Source: Actinomycetota bacterium (lineage in GTDB: Bacteria > Actinomycetota > Thermoleophilia > Miltoncostaeales > Miltoncostaeaceae). Taken from it: a DNA stretch of 64,000 bases. The notes beneath the pieces were generated by a model. That model was not told the DNA's origin and did no database searches. It worked only from the letters and a program-made list of their open reading frames with translations. Below are positions 47,501 through 55,627 of the stretch, one piece after another (the first letter of the stretch is position 1; each line of letters begins with the position of its first letter). Location: the NCBI GenBank assembly GCA_016870155.1, contig VGCE01000006.1, positions 1-64,000 on the forward strand, read 5' to 3'. The position numbers were made by a program, and so were the translations under genes.

Positions 47501-48099
47501 GGTCCATCGAGGACGGCTGGATCGTGCCGCGGGCCACCTACGGGTACTTCCCCGCGAACCGCGATGGGGATGCCGTGGTGATCTTCGACCCCGAGACCGG
47601 CGACGAGGCCGCCCGCTTCGAGTTCCCGCGCCAGGACGAGGGCCGGCTGCTGTGCCTGGCCGACTACCTGCACCCGGTGGAGGGCGGCGTGCGGGACGTC
47701 ATCGCCCTGCAGGCCGTGACCGTGGGGCAGGAGGCCACCGAGTACCTCGACCGCCTGCAGGCCGAGGAGGAGTACACCGAGGCCTACTTCGCCCACGGCC
47801 TGGCCGTGGAGGCCGCGGAGGGCATGGCCGACCTTGTGCACGCGCGCATCAAGCGCGAGCTGGGCCTGGGCACCGACCAGGGCCGGCGCTACTCGTGGGG
47901 GTACCCGGCCTGCCCGGACGTCGAGCAGCACGTGGACGTGCTTCGCCTGCTGGCCCCCTACCCCGACGAGATGGGCATGGGCCTCACCAGCGCGTTCCAG
48001 CTCACGCCCGAGCAGAGCACCGCGGCGATCATCATGCACCACCCCCAGGCCACGTACTTCTCGGCCCGCCGCCGCAACCGCCTTCCCGAGAGCGCCTAG
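44584..48099 (+). CDS. metH: Cobalamin-dependent methionine synthase
   Basis: A 1171-residue, full-length four-module enzyme that transfers a methyl group from methyl-tetrahydrofolate via cobalamin to homocysteine. The homocysteine domain has GGLGTQIQARDL and the zinc cysteines (GTNCSVGP, GGCCGSTP). The pterin domain has GERVNTQGSRKIKEM and DSTEADAVEAAL. The B12 module has the lower-ligand motif GDVHDIGKN with His at about 751. The C-terminal reactivation domain has RRYSWGYPACPD. GTG start. Confidence 0.97.
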   Translation: MKNAGLYLPALQQGVVVFDGGLGTQIQARDLTADDYGGGALEGAVDYLSITRPDVLEEIHRSYLEAGSQAVETNSFQATAIRLEEWQRPDGGNLAEFVTEINVAAAAVARKACDEFEAADGIPRFVIGSIGPTGMLPGTDDPKLSGITFDELAGQIRTQAKGLMQGGADVLLIETQQDILETRAAIHGIRLAFDDMGTSVPIQAQVALDQTGRMLLGTDVGAVVTILEAMGVDVIGTNCSVGPEHLREPVSYMCSHSAKPISVVPNAGLPRNVGGVAHYDLGPDEMAKQIAAMVRDFGPNVVGGCCGSTPDHIRAIVAALKDVTPHKHPATDRTPRVASAMRTVDLGQEPRPTIVGERVNTQGSRKIKEMILADDYDGALAVAREQVEFGAHVLDVCVALTERTDEPEQLGILTKKLAMGVEAPLMIDSTEADAVEAALATYPGRAIVNSINMENGRVKIDQVVPIVKKHGAAVVALTIDDEIGMAKTPEDKLGVARKIHDIVVGEYGLDPSALIFDALTFTLATGEEEYRESGKATIEGIRLIKEQLPGVFTSLGVSNVSFGLSPSARATLNSVFLARAVEAGLDLAMINPTHNRPLGEIPADEIELADDLIFARRDDALPRFIAKYEGVEEAEAPDPTARFEGLPPDEIIFERILLRVPEGVEADVDAALDNRGARANDEAIEVLNEVLLPAMKEVGDRFGRGELILPYVLQSAEVMKKSVAHIEQYLDQVEGYTKGTVIMATVYGDVHDIGKNLVGTILKNNGYTVHDLGRQVPVTAIIDAAVEHKADVIGVSALLVSTSKQMPLLIQELAAREMDYPVLIGGAAINRQFGRRTLFLEDGEPYAGGVFYCKDAFDGLAAVDRLQGPDGSREAFLQERLDEAAESDERVAEAKARPRPAAEAVVLDEAPVPEPPFWGAARVTAFDVDEMFARMDEKSLYKMSWGGRGQDDAEFQRIVAEEFEPRRREMEKRSIEDGWIVPRATYGYFPANRDGDAVVIFDPETGDEAARFEFPRQDEGRLLCLADYLHPVEGGVRDVIALQAVTVGQEATEYLDRLQAEEEYTEAYFAHGLAVEAAEGMADLVHARIKRELGLGTDQGRRYSWGYPACPDVEQHVDVLRLLAPYPDEMGMGLTSAFQLTPEQSTAAIIMHHPQATYFSARRRNRLPESA

Positions 48100-48105
48100 C
48101 CCCGG

Positions 48106-48176
48106 ACCCCGGTGTCAGGCACTTAACCGTCGCGCGCGCATTGCGTGACGGACGGTTAAGTGCCTGACACCGGGGT
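48106..48176. repeat. Long perfect inverted repeat between metH and a convergent gene
   Basis: Arms 48106-48131 and 48151-48176 are exact inverted copies around a 19-nt loop and share their outer 24 nt with the structure at 31794-31864 (starting ACCCCGGTGTCAGGCACTTA). The loops differ. Position between two convergent genes suits a bidirectional terminator. Confidence 0.9.
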
Positions 48177-48712
48177 TAATCCGGGTCGCTCTGCTGCTTC
48201 GACAGCCACAGGCGGGCCATGCGGGTGCCCTCGCACATGGCCTCGAGCTTGGCGTCCACAACATCTTCCGGCACCTCGGAGAGGTCGGGGGCCGCCACCC
48301 ACAGGGCCGAGGCCCTGCTGCCGCGCGCGGCGGCCAGCACCTCGCGGGCGATGTCGTTGGCGTTCTCGGGCGGGGTGTCGGCGCTGATGGGCACCACCAT
48401 GGCCTCGTCCACCGTGAAGGCGTAGGTGCCCGCGGGCACGGGATCGTCGGTGGCCACGATGCGCGCGCCGGCCTCCACGAGCAGCTCGATCGGCTCGCCT
48501 CCCGCCATGGCCATCACGGGGCGGAACGGCACGGCCACCACGGTGGTGGCAACCTCGACGGCGTCATCCACCGGGGCACCGGTGGTGATGACGTCGAGCC
48601 CAAGGCGCTCCAGCCGCTGCGCCCAGTTGCCCGGCTGCGGCAGCGAACCCGCGCACACCGTAGCCAGCACCGGCACGTTGATTCCAGCGGATTCGAGCTC
48701 GTTCCTGCGCAC
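48176..48712 (-). CDS. Hypothetical protein beside metH
   Basis: A 178-residue soluble alpha/beta protein: VPVLATVCAGSLPQPGNWAQ near the start, then alternating strands and helices, then a charged C-terminal helix (EAMCEGTRMARLWLSKQQ). The opening has a faint look of methyltransferase barrels such as MetE, but key motifs are absent, so no function is assigned. GTG 48712 follows TACGGT (reverse of 48719-48724) by 6 nt. Confidence 0.55.
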   Translation of the reverse strand: MRRNELESAGINVPVLATVCAGSLPQPGNWAQRLERLGLDVITTGAPVDDAVEVATTVVAVPFRPVMAMAGGEPIELLVEAGARIVATDDPVPAGTYAFTVDEAMVVPISADTPPENANDIAREVLAAARGSRASALWVAAPDLSEVPEDVVDAKLEAMCEGTRMARLWLSKQQSDPD

Positions 48713-48845
48713 GCGGCGACCGTATCAGGGGGACGAATGGCCCTGCGCCGCAAGCCGCTTCGCGCCGGGCTCTCCGGTACCTTTCCCGAACCGCGCGACG
48801 ATGTGCACGCCGCGCGCGGCCGCGAAACCCCACCGGAGGGAATGG

Positions 48846-50438
48846 ATGAGCAACGGCAACGGCCCGGTTGGACTCGACGCGCACGGCATCAGCACGTCGG
48901 GCACGGTCCACTGGAACCCGACGACCGAGGAGATCTACGAGTTCGCGCTCAACCGCGGGGAGGGCGAGATCTCCGCAGGTGGCCCGCTCCTGGTGAACAC
49001 CGCGCCCAACACCGGGCGCTCCCCCAAGGACAAGTTCACGGTCAAGGAGCCCGGCAGCGACGACCGCGTGTGGTGGGGCCCCAACCAGCCCATCTCCCCC
49101 GAGCACAACGCGCACATCCGCAAGGACCTTGCCGCATGGCTCTCCGACGGCCGTGAGCTGTTCGTGCTCGACGCCTTCGCCGGCGCGCACCCCGAGCACC
49201 GCCTGCCGCTGCGCCTGGTGAGCGACTCGGCGTGGCACACGCTGTTCGCCCGCACCATGTTCATCCCGGCCACGCCGGAGGAGATCGCCGTGCACCAGCC
49301 GCGCGCGGTCATCCTGCACGCGCCGGAGTTCAAGGCCGACCCCGCCACGCACGGCACCAACTCCAGCGGGTTCGTGACGCTCAACCTCACCGAGCTGGAG
49401 ATCCTCATCGGCGGCACCCGCTACGGCGGCGAGATCAAGAAGTCGATCTTCACGCTGATGAACGACCGCCTTCCCGAGGAGGGCATCCTCTCGATGCACT
49501 GCTCGGCCAACGTGGCCGACGACGGCCGCGTGGCGGTGTTCTTCGGCCTGTCGGGCACGGGCAAGACCACGCTCAGCACCGACCCCGAGCGGCGCCTCAT
49601 CGGCGACGACGAGCACGGCTGGGCCGACGATGGCGTGTTCAACATCGAGAACGGCTGCTACGCCAAGATCATCAACCTCTCGGCCGAGGCCGAGCCCGAG
49701 ATCTTCGCCACAACCACGCACTTCGGCACCGTGGTGGAGAACGCCGTGGCCAACCCGGCCACCCGCGTGCTCGACCTCGACGACGACAGCATCACCGAGA
49801 ACACCCGCGCGGCCTACCCGCTCACGCAGATCCCTGGCTCGGTGCCCGAGAAGCGCGCGGGCATCCCCAGCACCGTGGTGATGCTCACGGCCGACGCCTT
49901 CGGCGTGCTGCCGCCGATCGCGCGCCTCACGCCCGAGCAGGCGATGTTCCACTTCCTCTCGGGCTACACGGCGAAGCTGGCCGGCACCGAGGTGGGGGTC
50001 ACCGAGCCGCAGACCACATTCAGCACCTGCTTCGGGTCGCCGTTCCTGCCGCAGAGGCCCAACGTGTACGCCGAGATGCTGGGCGAGCGCCTGGCCACGA
50101 CCGGGGCCATTGCCTACCTAGTGAACACCGGGTGGACCGGCGGCCAGTACGGCGTGGGATCGCGCATGCCCATCAAGGCCACCCGCACCCTGGTGCGCGC
50201 GGCTATCAACGGCGAGCTCGACAATGCCGAGACGCGCCTCGACCCGATCTTCGGCCTGCACGTGCCGGTGAGCGTGCCAGGCGTGGACGCCGAGCTGCTT
50301 GACCCGGTCAAGACCTGGCCCGACCCCTCGGCGTTCGAGGACACGGCCAAGAAGCTGGCGGAGGCCTTCCGCGAGAACTTCAAGCAGTACGAGGGAATGG
50401 TGAGCCCCGAGGTGGTGGCCGCCGGCCCCATCGGGTAG
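48846..50438 (+). CDS. pckA: Phosphoenolpyruvate carboxykinase (ATP type)
   Basis: A 530-residue enzyme that interconverts oxaloacetate and PEP, a gateway to gluconeogenesis. It shows NTGRSPKDKF near the start, the kinase-1 P-loop GLSGTGKTTLS near residue 235, the metal-binding GDDEHGWADDGVFNIE and NTGWTGGQYGVG. The P-loop type shows it is the ATP-dependent family; many actinobacteria instead carry the GTP type. ATG 48846 is preceded by GGAGG 6-7 nt upstream; an out-of-frame ATG overlaps it. Confidence 0.96.
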   Translation: MSNGNGPVGLDAHGISTSGTVHWNPTTEEIYEFALNRGEGEISAGGPLLVNTAPNTGRSPKDKFTVKEPGSDDRVWWGPNQPISPEHNAHIRKDLAAWLSDGRELFVLDAFAGAHPEHRLPLRLVSDSAWHTLFARTMFIPATPEEIAVHQPRAVILHAPEFKADPATHGTNSSGFVTLNLTELEILIGGTRYGGEIKKSIFTLMNDRLPEEGILSMHCSANVADDGRVAVFFGLSGTGKTTLSTDPERRLIGDDEHGWADDGVFNIENGCYAKIINLSAEAEPEIFATTTHFGTVVENAVANPATRVLDLDDDSITENTRAAYPLTQIPGSVPEKRAGIPSTVVMLTADAFGVLPPIARLTPEQAMFHFLSGYTAKLAGTEVGVTEPQTTFSTCFGSPFLPQRPNVYAEMLGERLATTGAIAYLVNTGWTGGQYGVGSRMPIKATRTLVRAAINGELDNAETRLDPIFGLHVPVSVPGVDAELLDPVKTWPDPSAFEDTAKKLAEAFRENFKQYEGMVSPEVVAAGPIG

Positions 50439-50444
50439 CGGCGC

Positions 50445-51335
50445 CTACGCCTCGCGCGCGAACGCCGACACCGTGGCAAGGTTGATGGCCACGGTGTCCT
50501 CGAGGCGGCGGCCGTACCCGCCGGCCAGCACCACCACCACGGGCACCCCCTGCAGCAGCATCAGATCGCGCACCATCACGTCGCGTGCCTCGAGGCCGTG
50601 CATGGTCAGCGCAAGGCGGCCCAGGCGGTCGTCCTCATGCGGGTCGGCGCCCGCCAGGTAGAAGCAGATGTCCGGGCGGCCGGTGGCCAGGGCGCGCGGC
50701 AGCAGGCCCTCGAGCGCGGCGAGGTAGACGTCGTCGCCCGTGCCGTCGGGCAGGTCCACCTCCACATCGCCTGGCACGCGGCGGAAGGGGTAGTTGGCGC
50801 CGCCGTTGATGCCTGAGCAGGTGGTGAGTGGGTCGGGACCGAGGATGGCGTTGGTGCCGTCGCCCTGGTGCACATCGAGGTCAACCACGAGCGCTCGTTC
50901 GATCACCCCATCGACGCGGAGGCGGCGCACGGCCACCGCAACGTCGTTGAAGGTGCAGAACCCCCTGCCGGCATCGGGGAAGGCATGGTGCGTGCCCCCG
51001 CCCAGGTTGATTCCGGTGCCGTCGTCAACCGCCGCGGCTGCGGCGGCGAGGGTGGCGCCCACGCTTCGCCGCCCGCGCTCAACCAGTTCGGGCGACCACG
51101 GCAGGCCCACGGCCTTCTGCTCGCGGTCGGTGAGGCGCCCGTGCACCACGCGATCGAGGTAGCGGGGGTCGTGGGCCAGCAGCAGGTCGGCGTCCTCGGC
51201 GCCAGGAGCCTCCTCCACCTGGGCGATGCCCTGCTCCTCGATGGCCTCGCGCAGCATCCGGTAGCGCCCCAGCGGGAACCGGTGGTCGGCCGGCAGCGGG
51301 TAGGTGAAGCGGTCATGCGCGAACGCGCGGATCAC
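50445..51335 (-). CDS. Histone-deacetylase-fold hydrolase
   Basis: A 296-residue arginase/deacetylase-superfamily enzyme. It shows LGGGTHHAFPDAGRGFCTFN, VVDLDVHQGDGT (zinc ligands Asp and His), LAGADPHEDDRLG (second Asp) and VLAGGYG. Relatives include AcuC and acetylpolyamine amidohydrolases, so a protein-lysine or small-molecule deacetylase is expected. GTG start; follows the enoyl-CoA hydratase by 34 nt, so they may be one transcript. It converges on pckA with a 6-nt gap. Confidence 0.87.
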   Translation of the reverse strand: MIRAFAHDRFTYPLPADHRFPLGRYRMLREAIEEQGIAQVEEAPGAEDADLLLAHDPRYLDRVVHGRLTDREQKAVGLPWSPELVERGRRSVGATLAAAAAAVDDGTGINLGGGTHHAFPDAGRGFCTFNDVAVAVRRLRVDGVIERALVVDLDVHQGDGTNAILGPDPLTTCSGINGGANYPFRRVPGDVEVDLPDGTGDDVYLAALEGLLPRALATGRPDICFYLAGADPHEDDRLGRLALTMHGLEARDVMVRDLMLLQGVPVVVVLAGGYGRRLEDTVAINLATVSAFAREA

Positions 51336-51369
51336 GGGTGCAGGCCCCGGCGGCCGGCGCTCCGGCCCA

Positions 51370-52167
51370 TCAGCGGCCGGTGAACTCCGGATCGCGCTTC
51401 TCGCGAAAGGCCGCGAGGCCCTCCGCGATGTCCTCGCTCTGGAACGCCCGCTGGCGCCAGCGCTCGGCGATCTCCGCAGCCTCGCTCGATGGCGCGCCGT
51501 CCTCGATGGCGCGGATCACCGACCGCATGCCGGCAACCGCGATGGGGCCGTTGCCGGCCACGGCCAGGGCGTCGGCCACGGCGAGGTCCACAAGCTCGAG
51601 GCGGTCGACCACCCGATTGACGATGCCGATCTGCCGGGCCCGCTCGGCGTCGATCGGGCGACCGGTGAGGAATAGCTCACGGGTGGCAGGGGCACCGGCC
51701 ACGCGCACGAACCTCTGGATGCCCTCGGCGGCGTACACCCAGCTCAGGCGGGCAGGCGGCATGCCGAAGCGCGCGCCACGGGCGGCCAGGCGCCAGTCGG
51801 CGGCCATGGCGATCTCCAGCGCGCCGCCGAAGGCGTTGCCGTTGAGCGCGGCGATCACTGGCACCGGACAGCCCTCCACGGCGGCGGCGGCCCGGCCGAG
51901 CAGCCGCTCACCGCTGCGCACGGCCTGGGTGAGCGCTTCCCCGTCGCGCGCCTGAAGGTCGACCCCGCCCGAGAAGTTCCTGTCCCCCGCGCCCGTGAGC
52001 ACCACCGCGCGGGCATCGCCCAAGGCTTCCGCCGACAGCGCCGAGGCCAGCGACGCCAGCATGCCGTCGTCAAGGCTGTTCGCCCGCGGCTCATTCGCAA
52101 TGGTGACGATGGTGATGAACCCGTCGGGCTCAACCTCGATACGCCCCGGGGCGTCAGCAGTAGCCAT
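51370..52167 (-). CDS. Enoyl-CoA hydratase/isomerase family protein
   Basis: A 265-residue crotonase-fold protein. The oxyanion-hole segments are FSGGVDLQARDG and ALNGNAFGGALEIAMAADWR. The catalytic glutamates of classical hydratases are not both evident (the segment reads SWVYAAEGIQRFV), so the reaction is uncertain. Family members act on acyl-CoA thioesters. ATG 52167 follows TAGAGT (reverse of 52174-52179) by 6 nt. Confidence 0.82.
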   Translation of the reverse strand: MATADAPGRIEVEPDGFITIVTIANEPRANSLDDGMLASLASALSAEALGDARAVVLTGAGDRNFSGGVDLQARDGEALTQAVRSGERLLGRAAAAVEGCPVPVIAALNGNAFGGALEIAMAADWRLAARGARFGMPPARLSWVYAAEGIQRFVRVAGAPATRELFLTGRPIDAERARQIGIVNRVVDRLELVDLAVADALAVAGNGPIAVAGMRSVIRAIEDGAPSSEAAEIAERWRQRAFQSEDIAEGLAAFREKRDPEFTGR

Positions 52168-52192
52168 GGACGGACTCTACGTTGCAACGAAC

Positions 52193-52228
52193 GGTGACAG
52201 TCACCGGACTGCGCTGGTGACTGTCACC
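52193..52228. repeat. Palindrome doublet GGTGACWGTCACC x2, 10-bp spacer
   Basis: Perfect copies at 52193-52205 (A centre) and 52216-52228 (T centre), 10 nt apart. The first copy starts 14 nt upstream of the -10 box of the enoyl-CoA hydratase gene. Confidence 0.85.
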
Positions 52229-52271
52229 ACTGGGGCAGAACCGGCGTCGGCACGACGTGCCCGCTCGCACT

Positions 52272-52307
52272 GGTGACTGTCCCCAGCTACCGGTGGTGAC
52301 TGTCACC
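52272..52307. repeat. Palindrome doublet, 10-bp spacer (first copy GGTGACTGTCCCC)
   Basis: A one-base variant at 52272-52284 and a perfect copy at 52295-52307, again 10 nt apart. Together with the previous doublet it fills most of the 153-bp gap between the two minus-strand genes. Confidence 0.8.
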
Positions 52308-52320
52308 GGGGGTGCCTGCG

Positions 52321-53211
52321 TCAGCCCACCCTGGCCAGGTGATCCAGCATCGCCGCGGTCACCAGGCCCGGCGCTTCCTGCTGGGCCCAGTGGCTCACGC
52401 CCTCGAGCATGACCACCTCGAGGGGGCCCTCCACCTTGGTGATCGATCGCTCGAGAAGCAGCGGGCTCATGTAGGCGTCGGCGTCGGCCCACATGATGGT
52501 GGTGGGCACCGTGATGGGCGGCAGGTCGGGCGGGGGCTTCAGCCAGTTCCCGGGCGGGATGTTGGCGCGGTAGTACTCGAGCGCGGCCGTCATGGCGCCG
52601 GGCTGCATGAGGGCGTCCTTGAAGATGCGGCGCTCCTCCGGCGGGAACGTGCCCGGGGCCGCGGTGTCGAACACGAAGGTCCCGAGGTTGGCGGCATCAT
52701 CCTTGAGCAGCCACTCCTCGGCGATGCCCTCGAACTGGAACAGCAGCATGTACCAGCTTTTCTGCTGCTGCTCGGGCACCTGCCGGCACTCGGCGCTCGC
52801 CACCGGGTGCGGGCTGTTCACGATCATCAGCGACCGCACCTTGTCGGGCATGAGCGCCGACGTGGCCCAGCACAGGCTGCCGCCCCAGTCGTGGCCCGCC
52901 AGGTGGGCGTAGCCGTGGCCCGGGGCGTTGATGAGCCCCACGACGTCGCCCACCAGCTTGGGGAAGGCATAGGCCTCGGTGCCATCGGGGCGGTCGCTGG
53001 CGCCGTAGCCGCGCAGGTCGGGAACGATGGCGCGGTAGCCGGCGTCGGCCAGCGCCGCGGCCTGGTGGCGCCACGAGTAGCCGATCTCGGGGAAGCCGTG
53101 CCACATGATCACCGGCTCGCCGTCGTCGGGACCCATGAACTGCACCGACAGCACGGCGTCGCCGCAGTCGATCTGCTCGCGGCGCGCGCCGGGGATGTCA
53201 CCGATGCTCAA
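52321..53211 (-). CDS. Alpha/beta hydrolase, epoxide-hydrolase-like
   Basis: A 296-residue hydrolase. Oxyanion motif WHGFPEIGYSW, nucleophile elbow AGHDWGGSLCW with Asp as nucleophile, RGYGASDRPDGTEA and a late catalytic His in EGVSHWAQQEAP. The Asp nucleophile and cap-domain tyrosines place it with epoxide hydrolases and haloalkane dehalogenases rather than serine esterases. The start is a TTG at 53211 just after GGAGGT. The gene follows ddl with a 30-bp gap. Confidence 0.85.
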   Translation of the reverse strand: MSIGDIPGARREQIDCGDAVLSVQFMGPDDGEPVIMWHGFPEIGYSWRHQAAALADAGYRAIVPDLRGYGASDRPDGTEAYAFPKLVGDVVGLINAPGHGYAHLAGHDWGGSLCWATSALMPDKVRSLMIVNSPHPVASAECRQVPEQQQKSWYMLLFQFEGIAEEWLLKDDAANLGTFVFDTAAPGTFPPEERRIFKDALMQPGAMTAALEYYRANIPPGNWLKPPPDLPPITVPTTIMWADADAYMSPLLLERSITKVEGPLEVVMLEGVSHWAQQEAPGLVTAAMLDHLARVG

Positions 53212-53241
53212 TGCACCTCCGCAGGTGGTGGTGGGCGGCGG

Positions 53242-54183
53242 TCAGGTATCGAGCGCGGCGAGCTCGAGCATGTCGGCCACCACGCGATCGAAGCCGATGC
53301 CGGCCACCTCGGCGGCCTTGGGCAGCAGGCTGGTGTCGGTCATCCCCGGGATGGTGTTGACCTCCAGCACCCACAGGCGCCCCTCGTCATCGAGGATCAG
53401 GTCAACGCGGGCGATGCCCCGGCACTCCAGGGTGCGGGCCGCCGCGATACTCACCGCGGCGGCGTCCTGCGCCGTGGCCTCGTCGAGGTCGCGTGGCGCG
53501 CGCAGCTCGGTCTCCCCCGGGGTGTAGCGGGCCTCGAAGTCGTAGAAGTCGTGGCCGAGGGGCACCGCCTCGATCAGCGGCAGCGCCCAGGGGTCGTTCG
53601 CCATCACCACGCTCACGGCCAGTTCGCGCCCCGGCACGAATCGCTCCATCAGCACGCGGTCGTCGAAGCCCATGGCATTGAGGATGGCCCCGCCCAGGTC
53701 GCCCGGTTCGCGCACGATCGATATGCCCAACGCCGACCCCTGCCGCGCGGGCTTGACGCACAGGGGCAGGCCGAGCGACTGCTGGATCTCCGGCAGGGCG
53801 TCGGCGGCGCCCATCTTGCTGAAGGCCTCCTTCGAGAAGGCGTAGCCATGCGGCGTGGGGATGTCGGCGCCCCGGAACAGCGCCTTCGACACCACCTTGT
53901 CCATCGCCCGCTCGCTGGCCAGCACCCCCGACCCGGTGTAGGGGATCTTCAGGATCTCGAGGATCTCCTGCACGGTGCCGTCCTCGCCACCGCGCCCGTG
54001 CAGGGCGACGAAGACCACCTCGGGCCGGGCCTCGCGCAGCGCCCGCACCATGTGGGCGTCAGCATCGAGGGGGATGACCTCATGCCCCAGGCGCCCGAGG
54101 GCGAGCTCCACGTTGGTGCCCGAGCGCAGCGACACCTCGCGCTCCAGCGACGGACCGCCCCTGAGGACGGCGACCCGGCTCAC
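53242..54183 (-). CDS. ddl: D-alanine-D-alanine ligase
   Basis: A 313-residue ATP-grasp ligase that makes the D-Ala-D-Ala dipeptide for peptidoglycan. It shows VLRGGPSLEREVSLRSG at the start, FVALHGRGGEDGTVQ, YTGSGVLASERAMDK, KPARQGSALGIS and VLEVNTIPGMTDTSL. The GTG start overlaps the aminotransferase stop (GTGA). The final Leu-rich segment is typical. No vancomycin-resistance signature can be claimed from this alone. Confidence 0.94.
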   Translation of the reverse strand: MSRVAVLRGGPSLEREVSLRSGTNVELALGRLGHEVIPLDADAHMVRALREARPEVVFVALHGRGGEDGTVQEILEILKIPYTGSGVLASERAMDKVVSKALFRGADIPTPHGYAFSKEAFSKMGAADALPEIQQSLGLPLCVKPARQGSALGISIVREPGDLGGAILNAMGFDDRVLMERFVPGRELAVSVVMANDPWALPLIEAVPLGHDFYDFEARYTPGETELRAPRDLDEATAQDAAAVSIAAARTLECRGIARVDLILDDEGRLWVLEVNTIPGMTDTSLLPKAAEVAGIGFDRVVADMLELAALDT

Positions 54184-55499
54184 CGGCTGCCGGGGTTCAG
54201 GGCCTCGTGCAGCGCGATGACCTCGCCGATGACCTCGCCGAGTCGCCCGATGCCCTCGGTGATGACCGCCTCGGGCACGCTCGAGAAATTGAGGCGCATG
54301 CTGTTCCTGCCGCGGCCGTCGAGGAACGCCCCCTCGCCGGGCACGAATGCCACCTGGCGCTCGAGCGCCTTGGCCTGCAGCGCCGTGGTGTCGATGAAGT
54401 CGGGCAGCGTGGCCCACACGAACAGCCCGCCGCGCGGGCGGGTCCAGGTGGCCTCGGCGGGGAACCGCGCCGCGAGGGCGTCGAGCATGGCGTCGCGCCG
54501 GCCGCGGTAGAGCTCGCACACCCGCGCCACGTGCTCGCGGTAGTCGTAGCGCTTGAGGTACTCGGCGACGAACCGTTGGTTATAGGTGCTCGAGCACAGA
54601 TCGGCGGCCTGCTTGCCCAGGTTCATCTTGCGCAGCACCTGCGGCGGCGACACCGCCCACCCCACGCGCATGCCGGGGACCAGGATCTTCGAGAACGTGC
54701 CGAGGTACACCACCCAGCCCGCGCCGTCGTCGAGCTCGTACAGCGTGGGGAGCGGATCGCCCTCGAAGCGGATCTGCCCGTAGGGGTTGTCCTCGATGAT
54801 GAGCAGGCCCACCCGGTGGGCGAACTCCATCAGGCGCTCCCGGCGCTCGAGCGACATGGTCACGCCGGCCGGATTCTGGAAGTTCGGGACGGTGTAGAGG
54901 ATCTTCGGCGGGCGGCCCTCGGCCGCCAGGCGCTCGTAGGCTTCTTCGAAGAGGTCCTCGCGCATGCCGTCGTCGTCCATCGGCACGTGGGTCACGTCGG
55001 CGCCATACGCGGTGAAGCACGGGGCGGCGCCCGGATACGTGGGCCCCTCGGCCAGCACGGTGTCGCCGCGGTCGACGAACGTGCGGATGCTGAGGTCGAT
55101 CGCCTGCTGGCCGCCCGTGGTGATCATGATGTCGTCCACGCGGACGCGCGCGCCCTCGTCGGCCATCACCTTGGCGATCTGCTCGCGCAGTTCGCCCATG
55201 CCATCGGTGGGGCCGTACTGCAGCGACGACGCCAGGAAGTCGGTGCCGATCTGGCCGACGATCTCGTCGTAGATCTCGCGCGGGAAGGTCTCGGTGTCGG
55301 GCAGGCCGCCGGCCAGCGAGATGATGTCGGCCTTCTCGGTGATCGCCATGAGGTCGCGCATCACCGACGACGTGGTGCCCGACGCCAGCGCCGAGAACCG
55401 CGACTCGTACCGGGCCGCGTCGGCGGGACCGACCAGCGGCGTCTGCGGCGGGACCGGAGCCCCTGTGCCCGGATTGTCGGTCACGTCACTCGTGCTCAT
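54180..55499 (-). CDS. PLP-dependent class I/II aminotransferase (LysN/2-aminoadipate type)
   Basis: A 439-residue fold-type I aminotransferase. It shows ISLAGGLPDTETFP, LQYGPTDGMGELREQI, YTVPNFQNPAGVTMS and IEDNPYG (PLP-phenol Asp) and the Schiff-base Lys in YLGTFSKILVPGMRVGW. The substrate is not evident; relatives act on aromatic or 2-aminoadipate substrates. Its stop overlaps ddl, so a role in supplying an amino acid for cell-wall synthesis is possible but not shown. Confidence 0.88.
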   Translation of the reverse strand: MSTSDVTDNPGTGAPVPPQTPLVGPADAARYESRFSALASGTTSSVMRDLMAITEKADIISLAGGLPDTETFPREIYDEIVGQIGTDFLASSLQYGPTDGMGELREQIAKVMADEGARVRVDDIMITTGGQQAIDLSIRTFVDRGDTVLAEGPTYPGAAPCFTAYGADVTHVPMDDDGMREDLFEEAYERLAAEGRPPKILYTVPNFQNPAGVTMSLERRERLMEFAHRVGLLIIEDNPYGQIRFEGDPLPTLYELDDGAGWVVYLGTFSKILVPGMRVGWAVSPPQVLRKMNLGKQAADLCSSTYNQRFVAEYLKRYDYREHVARVCELYRGRRDAMLDALAARFPAEATWTRPRGGLFVWATLPDFIDTTALQAKALERQVAFVPGEGAFLDGRGRNSMRLNFSSVPEAVITEGIGRLGEVIGEVIALHEALNPGSR

Positions 55500-55613
55500 G
55501 GTGAGGAGGGCCGTACAGGCCCTGGCAGATCATACGCCGCCCGGGCGTTCGCACCTGCCCGCGCGGGCAGATGGGGGTGAGACGAGCGCAGCGGAACGGC
55601 GCCGGGGCTCTGA

Positions 55614-55619
55614 TAGCCT
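55614..55619 (+). promoter_or_regulatory. -10 box TAGCCT of a leaderless gtrA promoter
   Basis: TAGCCT ends 8 nt before the GTG at 55628 and heads a run of plus-strand genes that reaches 62258. Confidence 0.45.
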
Positions 55620-55627
55620 CGCCCACC

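Noticed and set aside
44605-48042. A 1145-codon open frame on the minus strand opposite metH
   Set aside because: It is His/Val/Leu-rich shadow coding typical of GC-rich DNA opposite a real gene; metH on the plus strand is fully conserved.
52193-52307. Regularly spaced repeats resembling a short CRISPR array
   Set aside because: The repeats are 13 bp, palindromic, with 10-bp spacers and only two per cluster; no cas genes are near. This does not fit a CRISPR array.
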